DNA of 42,627 nt from Parcubacteria group bacterium GW2011_GWC2_42_12 (GTDB lineage: Bacteria; Patescibacteriota; Patescibacteriia; Patescibacteriales; GWC2-42-12), in assembly GCA_000997945.1 (NCBI GenBank), contig LCCP01000005.1:1-42627 (forward strand). Reading direction: 5' to 3'. The first letter of the stretch is position 1; every line of letters starts with the position of its first letter. The notes under the pieces were generated by a model that did no database searches, was not told the DNA's origin, and was given only the letters and a program-made list of their open reading frames with translations. The translations under genes were made by a program, and so were the position numbers. Below are positions 37,314-42,627 of the stretch, one piece after another.

Positions 37314-37904
37314 TTAAACTATTTTATAAGGCGTGCTCCTAGGTAGTAATAAATCATTTTTTTCAAAAAATTCCTTCCAAACATGCATACAGCCCTGAAC
37401 GGTTCCTTTTAGATCATATTTATTATTTCTAAACTCTACAAAATAGTTACCCATAAAGATTCCTTCTTCCTCTTTTACATGAAGAGTTTCTCCTTTTTTG
37501 TTAGCCTCATCTAGATCTTTAAAAGGTACTGAAAAAATAGCTCCCCCATAAGGAACTATTTTCGTATTAACATCGTTTGGCTTATGCCCCTTGATTTTAT
37601 CTAATATAGAATGTTTGGTTTTATTGCATAAGTCTCTGCAAATCAGAAATTGAATAGGCGAATTATCTTTTTCAAAGGTTGGTAATTTATCCTTTACTAT
37701 TTGATCGACTTTGCTGTCTTTCTGTATCCATTCTCTTAAATGATAGCAGATTTGGAAAAAGTTATAGACTTCGTCTAATCTTTCCCTAGAGCTTTTTGAA
37801 AACTCCCTATTTTCAAAATCGGCCATTATTTTATTAAAGACACGCTCCATACTTCTAAATTGACTTTCGAGATTCTCTGAATATTCTTCCCTTGATTTAG
37901 TCAT
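37314..37904 (-). CDS. HEPN-like hypothetical protein
   Basis: A 196-residue protein. FFQICYHLREWIQKD and FLICRDLCNKTKHSIL (R90, H98) resemble a HEPN-related family with a conserved helix ending in K-H. The spacing is not the canonical R-x4-H, so RNase activity is doubtful. The C-terminal half is beta-rich (GNYFVEFRNNKYDLKG) and unknown. It is divergent from the toxin-antitoxin operon at 38051 and convergent with the secreted protease gene. Confidence 0.5.
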   Translation of the reverse strand: MTKSREEYSENLESQFRSMERVFNKIMADFENREFSKSSRERLDEVYNFFQICYHLREWIQKDSKVDQIVKDKLPTFEKDNSPIQFLICRDLCNKTKHSILDKIKGHKPNDVNTKIVPYGGAIFSVPFKDLDEANKKGETLHVKEEEGIFMGNYFVEFRNNKYDLKGTVQGCMHVWKEFFEKNDLLLPRSTPYKIV

Positions 37905-37985
37905 AGATAGTAGAATTTAATATTTTATCACTTCCTCTATAGAGTTTAGATATTATTATCTCTTTATTTTAAACCTTTTAAAATA

Positions 37986-38038
37986 TTTGTCAAGTTTATT
38001 TACATTCGCTTGACAAACAATTTTACAAAGGTTATACT
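37986..38038 (+). promoter_or_regulatory. Consensus promoter and operator of the toxin-antitoxin operon
   Basis: TTGACA (38010-38015), 17-bp spacer, TATACT (38033-38038). An inverted repeat TTTGTCAAG (37986-37994) / CTTGACAAA (38009-38017) overlaps the -35 box, the expected place for autorepression by the HTH antitoxin. The start codon at 38051 leaves a very short leader. Confidence 0.75.
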
Positions 38039-38050
38039 GTGGATAACCAT

Positions 38051-38827
38051 ATGCTGGGAAAATTTATATTAGAACAACGAGGAAAAAATAATATGACGCA
38101 GGAGTTTTTAGCGTCCAAGATTGGCGTATCCCGCCCGACCTATGTTCAAATAGAACAAGGCGAGCGCGATTTGACTATTCCCGAAGCGAAAAAATTAGCA
38201 GATATTTTTGGTATTGATTTTAATGATTTCATCCAAGGCAAAGATGGGGCAATGAAAGCAGAAATAAAAGAGGTTGCTCAAAAAGTAAAACTTGAGAAAC
38301 CGAGAATGAGAATAAATATTCCGCAGAAAAATCTTAAAAAATTCAAAGAAGTTTTACTTTATATTTTGTCAAGAGTCGGCGGTCGACCCAATGTCGGCGA
38401 GGCCGTAATTTACAAACTGCTTTATTTTATTGATTTTGATTTTTACGAAAAATTTGAAGAGCAATTAATCGGCGCAACATACATCAAGAATCATTATGGT
38501 CCGACCCCAGTTGAATTTAAGGTGATTGTAGATGATATGATAAAAAATAAAGAAATTGTAAAAGTCGATAACAAATATTTTGATTATCCGCAAAAAAAGT
38601 ATTTAGCGGTTAGACGGCCGAATCTAGACGTTCTATCTGGTCGCGAAATAGAACATATTGACGAAGTTTTAGCGAGGTTGGCCGATAAAAACGCTAATGA
38701 AATGAAAAATTACTCGCACGAAGACATTCCGTGGAAAGCGGCAGAAGATGGTAAACCACTTTCTTACGAAAGCGTTTTTTATCGCGACGAGCGTTATTCC
38801 GTAAGAAACTATGACGATGAGCTTTAA
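38051..38827 (+). CDS. Panacea (SocA-like/DUF4065) antitoxin with XRE HTH domain
   Basis: A 258-residue two-domain antitoxin. The N-terminal 65 residues are an XRE HTH (NMTQEFLASKIGVSRPTYVQ, IEQGERDLTIPEAKKLA). Residues about 95-258 match the Panacea/SocA-like domain (GEAVIYKLLYFIDFDFYE, GATYIKNHYGPTPVEF). Panacea domains neutralise many unrelated toxins. ATG 38051 is chosen because the upstream GTG (38039) lies directly on the promoter -10 box. Its end overlaps the toxin start by up to 17 bp. Confidence 0.85.
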   Translation: MLGKFILEQRGKNNMTQEFLASKIGVSRPTYVQIEQGERDLTIPEAKKLADIFGIDFNDFIQGKDGAMKAEIKEVAQKVKLEKPRMRINIPQKNLKKFKEVLLYILSRVGGRPNVGEAVIYKLLYFIDFDFYEKFEEQLIGATYIKNHYGPTPVEFKVIVDDMIKNKEIVKVDNKYFDYPQKKYLAVRRPNLDVLSGREIEHIDEVLARLADKNANEMKNYSHEDIPWKAAEDGKPLSYESVFYRDERYSVRNYDDEL

Positions 38828-39149
38828 TGAACTGCCGAAATTTTCCAAAGAATTAAAGCGGTTTTCAAAAAAATATAGATCATTGCACGATGATTTAAGC
38901 GAATTTAAACGGATTATATCCGTCATTCCTTTGGGGAACAGTAAGCATTTTAATATCATTACCAAAACTGAACAACGCATTATTATTAAAGCTCGATTAT
39001 TTTGTCGCTATTTAAAAGGTTCGTCGCTTAGAATTATTTACGCTTTTCATTGCCAGAGTTGCATAATCGATTTTATTGAATTATATTTTAAGGGTGAAAA
39101 AGAAAATGAGGATTATGAAAGAATTAAAGAGTACTTAAAAAATTGTTAA
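38811..39149 (+). CDS. RelE/ParE-like toxin
   Basis: A 112-residue basic protein with the RelE/HigB pattern: FSKELKRFSKKYRSLHDDL at the start, then IIIKARLFCRYLKGSSLRII and a YAFH strand, ending FIELYFKGEKENEDYERIKEYL. Such toxins usually cut mRNA in the ribosome or poison gyrase. It overlaps the Panacea antitoxin gene (38051-38827), so translation is coupled. ATG 38817 is an alternative start. Confidence 0.8.
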   Translation: MTMSFNELPKFSKELKRFSKKYRSLHDDLSEFKRIISVIPLGNSKHFNIITKTEQRIIIKARLFCRYLKGSSLRIIYAFHCQSCIIDFIELYFKGEKENEDYERIKEYLKNC

Positions 39150-39430
39150 GGCGGCGCGCCCCGCATTGGCGAGGCACGAAAAAACACGGCGGGGCGGAAA
39201 AGCGGGAGGGCAAAAATTTCCCTTCCCCCGACCCCCTTTCCTTTTTTACCCGCCCGCTTTTTGGGGGTTAGAGGGAGCTTTACCCCCTAATTAATTACTT
39301 TTAAATTATTTTAATATTTTTCAGCTTAAATTCTTTTTTTGCCTGCGCCGAAACTTCGGCAGGCAAGTCCTCGCTTTGTGGATTAAATTCGGCAAGATGA
39401 GGGTAAAAGTTCGCTGAAATTTTTTTTGGG
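39149..39430 (-). repeat. Cassette C2 end repeat (tail B), right
   Basis: Inverted, diverged copy of 34252-34568. On the minus strand it starts CCCAAAAAAAATTTCAGCG directly after GGCTC. It also encodes the last 15 residues (PKKNFSELLPSSCRI) of the R2' recombinase. Confidence 0.75.
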
Positions 39431-40820
39431 GAGCCAGTTTGAAAACGCCTGCCTTCGGCAGGCCAGCGCCCACTCAAATTCAGCTAAAAATTCAAACTTT
39501 CCGCCTTGCAAAATAAAGTTCGAGCCGATATTTTTTAGAAATGCTTTGAATTGGGAAAGATCGCCTTCGTCGGCGGTCTTTTTTGCTAACCTTGAACGCA
39601 AAATAAAATCTCTCATTGGTTCGAGCCAATTATCGCCCTGATTGTTAATTCTTTTGATTTTTTCCTCCAGGCCGATTTTTTTGTTGATTAGCTCCTCCTT
39701 CTTTCTTAAATAATCATTTTTGTCAATTACTTCCTCCAAATGAGAATCAAGCAGTATATCAAGTTTGCTCTCAACAGTCTTTATTTTTTCATTTGAAGAA
39801 TTAACCAGGACGATGGATGATTGGGCAGTTGCTATTTTCTCCTTATTTAATTCATTTAGCATATTATCAGCCCAATCATCAGGCAAAGAAACTTTTTGCA
39901 TTATATTTTTAAGCTGTTCAGTCAACATTTCTTCTCTAACATATTTTTCAGCGCAACTGCCTTTTTTCTTGGTACAGCGGTAATAAATATGGCCCTTATG
40001 TTCTTCGGCCGTAATTGCACAACCGCAAGTTCCGCATTTCATAAAGTCGGTAAAAATATAATTGTGGATTTTCTTTTCATGATGCCGGCCTCTTTTCTTT
40101 AGCATCTCCTGCGCTTGATCAAAAAGTTTCTTAGTTATAATTGGCTCGTGCTTTCCTTCGTGCAGTTCGCCGTTATATTTAAACACGCCGTAATAAAAAG
40201 GATTTTTTAAAACGAACAGCATCATGCCCGGACTTACTTTTTTGCCGTTGTGGCTGGTTAATCCCAAACTGTTAAATTTATCGGCTAAATTTTTAAGGGT
40301 ATATTCGCCGGTGGAGTAGAGCTCAAAAATCCTTTTTATAAGTTTATGCTTTTCGGTGTGGATAACTATATTATGGTTTTTATAGTCGTTCAGATAACCA
40401 AGCGGCGCCCAGCCTGGATAAACTCCGTTTCTTAACTTTTGCCTAAGGCCTCGTTTAACGTTTTCCGAAAGGTTGTCAATAAAATATTTACTTTACCCGA
40501 AAGCGATGTTAAGCATAAACTTGCCTTGCGGCGTGTCCTCAAACCAAAAAGAGGGGAATTTGAGAGATTTTATTTTGCCTGTATCAACCATATAAATAAT
40601 TCTACCGCCGTCAATCGGGTTGCGAGCTAGACGATCAGGATGCCATGAGAGTATGCCATCAGCCTTGCCTTGTTCAATCAGGGAAAGCATTTCGCCGAAT
40701 TTCATTCGGCCAGGTTCTTTGGCAGTTTTTGCCTCGCAGAGCGAGGCGGCGATTTCAAGTTTTTCTTTGGCGGCAAATTCTTTTAATTCGGCACTTACGC
40801 GCATAGAGAATGTATTTCAT
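39383..40820 (-). pseudogene. Recombinase R2', decayed second copy of R2
   Basis: Strongly similar to R2 over the whole length. Two lesions are visible. Near 40795 the start MKYILYARK runs out of frame because the catalytic serine segment is deleted (GCGCGTAA joined to GTGCCGAATT). At 40493-40495 a CAA codon of R2 (FGQSKYF) is TAA. Downstream the frame is open to the end, with the zinc ribbon CGTCGC ... YYRC. The C-terminal tail differs from R2 after NWL. It lacks the nucleophile and is surely inactive, yet its inverted arms are preserved. Confidence 0.88.
39431..39509 (-). repeat. R2' inverted arm, left
   Basis: 79 bp starting GAGCCAGTTTGAAAACGCC on the plus strand; inverted copy at 40905-40983. 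Confidence 0.85.
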
Positions 40821-40904
40821 AGTTTTAAGGGAAATATTGATTTTAATCAGTATTTAAATCAGTATTTCCATAAAAAGAAAAAAAGGAAAGTTTGCTTTTG
40901 GCTG

Positions 40905-40983
40905 GCAAGGCGGAAAGTTTGAATTTTTAGCTGAATTTGAGTGGGCGCTTGCCTGCCGAAGGCAGGCGTTTTCAAACTGGCTC
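40905..40983 (+). repeat. R2' inverted arm, right
   Basis: 79 bp from GCAAGGCGGAAAG to AAACTGGCTC; inverted copy of 39431-39509 with one mismatch. Confidence 0.85.
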
Positions 40984-41028
40984 GGATTTTATGAATTAGT
41001 TCGAACGGAATTCAAAAAAAGGTTTTAA
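40906..41028 (+). pseudogene. Mirror copy of R2' 3' end with alternative tail
   Basis: Open frame for the conserved recombinase end, then across GGCTC into GFYELVRTEFKKRF and a stop. The tail is a variant of the one at 27960-28004 (RFYAEVRTEFKKRF), in the same frame and of the same length. Confidence 0.7.
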
Positions 41029-41180
41029 ATTATTTTATAAAAAGCTTTTAAAAGCGCCCGCCCCCGCTTTTAAAAGCAATAATTTTCCCGCGGGCAAAGC
41101 CCGACTTTAAAAAACTGCCAAAGAACCTGTAAAAAATATCGGCTCGAACTTTATTTTAAGCCAAAAGCAAACTTTTCTTT
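40984..41180 (+). repeat. Cassette C3 end repeat (tail A')
   Basis: Starts GGATTTTATGAATTAGTTCG, then follows tail A of C1 closely (TTCGAACGGAATTC, the AAGCTTTTAAAAGCGCCCG hairpins, GGCAAAGCCCGACTTTAAAA). It continues through AAATATCGGCTCGAACTTTA, which itself resembles a piece of the recombinase gene (NIGSNFIL). No gene between 41029 and 41239. Confidence 0.75.
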
Positions 41181-41239
41181 ATTCCAATTTGTCATATTAC
41201 ATTTTAGAATATATCATATAAATACATTAATAGCAATAT

Positions 41240-41461
41240 ATGAGTAGCAATCTATACTCCAAGGAGCATGAATCCATAGTCGAAAAATTAATAAAAGCCC
41301 GCCATGAAGCGGACTTTGATCAGATTGAGGTTGCAAAAAAATTGGGCAGATCTCAATCTTATTTGTCTAAAATAGAATCTGGACAGCGTAAAATCGATGT
41401 AGTTCAGTTAAAGAAGTTTGCTGAAATTTATAAAAAAGATATTAATTTTTTTCTAAAATAA
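41240..41461 (+). CDS. XRE-family HTH regulator, R-M controller-like (cassette C3)
   Basis: A 73-residue HTH protein: LIKARHEADFDQIEVAKKLG, then RSQSYLSKIESGQRKIDVVQ. It has the same length and clear similarity to the C1 controller-like protein (28323-28544). It precedes the HNH nuclease gene by 2 bp. The ATCCTA/TAGGAT operator seen in front of the C1 gene is not present here, so the two may recognise different sites. Confidence 0.75.
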   Translation: MSSNLYSKEHESIVEKLIKARHEADFDQIEVAKKLGRSQSYLSKIESGQRKIDVVQLKKFAEIYKKDINFFLK

Positions 41462-41463
41462 AT

Positions 41464-41913
41464 ATGAAATGTATTGAATGTAATCGTAATAAGGCAACTC
41501 GGAAAGGCTTTTGCGAATCCTGTCTTAATGAAACAAAAATATGCCGAAGGTGTCAACAACGGAAAAGCATTTTTGAATTTGAAAAGAATCAAAAAACGAT
41601 TCGTGGTAAAGTATCAAGAAGGGGTGAATGCAGAGAGTGTCGCAAGTGGAAACGACCTATGCCCCAAAAAGCAAGAGAGGAATTTGAAAAAACAAGCCCA
41701 CAGCCTCCTATAGGTAAACCCTTTCATTGTCCTATTTGCGATAGAACAATAATCAGGCAATATAAAAACGATGTTGTGTTAGATCACTTCCACGATACTG
41801 GTAAGATAAGGGGTTGGATTTGCAGAATGTGTAATAATAGTATGGGAATGATGGAGGATAATGAGATTATATTAAAACGGGCAATAAAATGGCTGCGGGG
41901 TACTTTAAAATAG
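41464..41913 (+). CDS. Endonuclease VII-like HNH nuclease of an R-M cassette
   Basis: A 149-residue protein. Three Cys pairs in the N-terminal half (C3/C6 with C17/C20, C27/C30 with C56/C59) suggest one or two zinc ribbons. The C-terminal half is an endonuclease VII-type HNH domain: HCPIC at residues 88-92, VLDHFHDTGKIRGWICRMCN at 105-124 with catalytic D107/H108 and zinc cysteines C120/C123. It takes the nuclease position of an R-M unit, between a controller-like gene and a convergent methyltransferase (9-bp overlap). Confidence 0.8.
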   Translation: MKCIECNRNKATRKGFCESCLNETKICRRCQQRKSIFEFEKNQKTIRGKVSRRGECRECRKWKRPMPQKAREEFEKTSPQPPIGKPFHCPICDRTIIRQYKNDVVLDHFHDTGKIRGWICRMCNNSMGMMEDNEIILKRAIKWLRGTLK

Positions 41914-42627
41914 AGATTTTTGTTTTAATCTTTCTTCAGCTATTTTACAATATTCAGAAGAGATATCAATTCCAATAAAATCTCTTTTATTAAGTTTAGC
42001 GATTTTGCATGTAGTTCCACTGCCACACATTGGGTCTAATACCACATCACCAGGAGTTGTCCAACTTATAATATGATCTTGCACCAATTTTTCCGGGAAT
42101 ATAGCAGGATGCTTATAAGCAATACTATCACTCGAAGAATGGCCCCTTCCTATAAGATATTCCCAAACATTCGTTCTTCTTCCATACTTAGAATATCCAG
42201 CTCTCTTTTGCTTTAACAGCGTACCATCGTGTAGTCGTTTTGTGCCGTTATCACCATCACGTTCATCTTTATTTTCCCTATCTTTAATAAGGTTTATTGT
42301 TTTTGGCGTACCCTTACTTAATATAAACATATACTCAAAAGCCTGCCAGTACGTATTATTATTGCCAACGGCACCTCGCGGAGTTTTTAGGTATATCATT
42401 GTATCAAAAAGATTAAATCCTACTCGCTTGAAATATAGAGCTTGTCTAAAAGATGTACCTGTTTCATCGCCCTTAATCGTTTGGTCTCCGACAACCCATA
42501 CTATAACTCCGCCTTTTTTCATAACCCTGAACAAACCTTTTGCCATACCTTCAAAATCGAATGAGTATCCATTATAGCTTCTCAGATTGTCATATGGAGG
42601 TGAAGTGACTACTAAATCTATGGAGTC
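41905..42627 (-). CDS. DNA methyltransferase (partial), cassette C3
   Basis: The frame runs off the right edge, leaving the C-terminal 240 residues. Next to the edge is DSIDLVVTSPPYDNLRSYNG with catalytic TSPPY; near the end is VLDPMCGSGTTCKIAKLNKR, then DFIGIDISSEYC. The motif order and many surrounding residues match the methyltransferase part of the LexA fusion in C1 (29555-31006). Whether this copy also has a LexA-type N-terminus cannot be seen. It is convergent with the HNH gene. Confidence 0.88.
   Translation of the reverse strand, partial: DSIDLVVTSPPYDNLRSYNGYSFDFEGMAKGLFRVMKKGGVIVWVVGDQTIKGDETGTSFRQALYFKRVGFNLFDTMIYLKTPRGAVGNNNTYWQAFEYMFILSKGTPKTINLIKDRENKDERDGDNGTKRLHDGTLLKQKRAGYSKYGRRTNVWEYLIGRGHSSSDSIAYKHPAIFPEKLVQDHIISWTTPGDVVLDPMCGSGTTCKIAKLNKRDFIGIDISSEYCKIAEERLKQKSLF

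Larger units (their letters stand above)
39431..40983. mobile_element. Recombinase unit R2' with 79-bp inverted ends
   Basis: A 1553-bp unit bounded by 39431-39509 and 40905-40983, again exactly 79 bp and inverted, with one mismatch. The ends are GAGCC and GGCTC. The arm sequence near the outer end differs from R2 (TTTTCAAACT versus TATGCGACAT), but within each unit both arms agree, which points to pairing or inversion within each unit. Confidence 0.75.

Overview
The window looks like a chromosome segment of a Candidatus Patescibacteria (CPR) bacterium, probably in the Parcubacteria/Falkowbacteria range, with the standard genetic code. This rests on a type IV pilin-like cluster next to ligA-gatC-gatA, a short dnaG-rpoD pair with a very basic sigma-factor N-terminus, many small palindromic repeats between and inside genes, and a surface-protein repeat that I associate with CPR. 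No rRNA or CRISPR was seen. Family names come from motif recognition by eye; no search was run.

Region 1 (1-15,688) is the core. It holds the end of a PKD-like secreted protein, four pilin-like genes (one frameshifted in its signal segment), ligA, gatC, gatA with two palindromic repeats read in frame, an anchored DsbA-like protein, tRNA-Ser(GGA), an HExxH protein, small membrane proteins (DedA, SMR-like), a ZIP transporter, dnaG, rpoD and tRNA-Asn(GTT). Three short elements sharing TGTCATTGCG ends lie at 1181, 11651 and 13861.

Region 2 (15,650-26,372) is a mobile element at the 3' end of tRNA-Asn. Its large serine recombinase gene reads into the antisense tRNA, which supplies the last residues and the stop codon. 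Cargo is an HTH protein with a type III restriction-modification pair (mod-res), a phage gene II/X-like replication protein, a SpoVG homologue, an unknown 413-residue protein, an 840-bp non-coding block with three very large hairpins (candidate replication origin), and a two-gene unit ending in a HEPN-like protein.

Region 3 (26,280-42,627, open at the right) is the most unusual part. Recombinase units R2 (26,373-27,959), R3 (32,456-34,251) and R2' (39,431-40,983) alternate with cargo cassettes C1, C2 and C3. Each recombinase unit is bounded by inverted copies of the 3' end of its own gene. R2 and R2' both have exact 79-bp arms. C1 and C2 are also bounded by inverted repeats. All six junctions, plus the tRNA-Asn junction, share a GCTC core, and in region 3 the cores alternate in orientation, so every segment is formally invertible. 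In R2 and R2' each flip would keep the recombinase frame open and give it a different C-terminal tail. I propose a shufflon-like or cassette-exchange array built on recombinase genes that read through their own attachment sites.

C1 and C3 share a layout: a small HTH (controller-like) gene, then a putative nuclease, convergent with a TSPPY-type DNA methyltransferase and overlapping it by 9 bp. The nucleases differ (DHH-like in C1, endonuclease VII/HNH-like in C3). In C1 the methyltransferase is fused behind a complete LexA-type self-cleaving repressor. C1 also carries a membrane protein/HEPN pair. C2 carries a secreted trypsin-like protein with thrombospondin-like repeats (frameshifted), a HEPN-like gene and a Panacea-type toxin-antitoxin pair.

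Three genes (pilV-like, R2', the secreted protease) show short out-of-frame deletions. These may be real decay or assembly errors.
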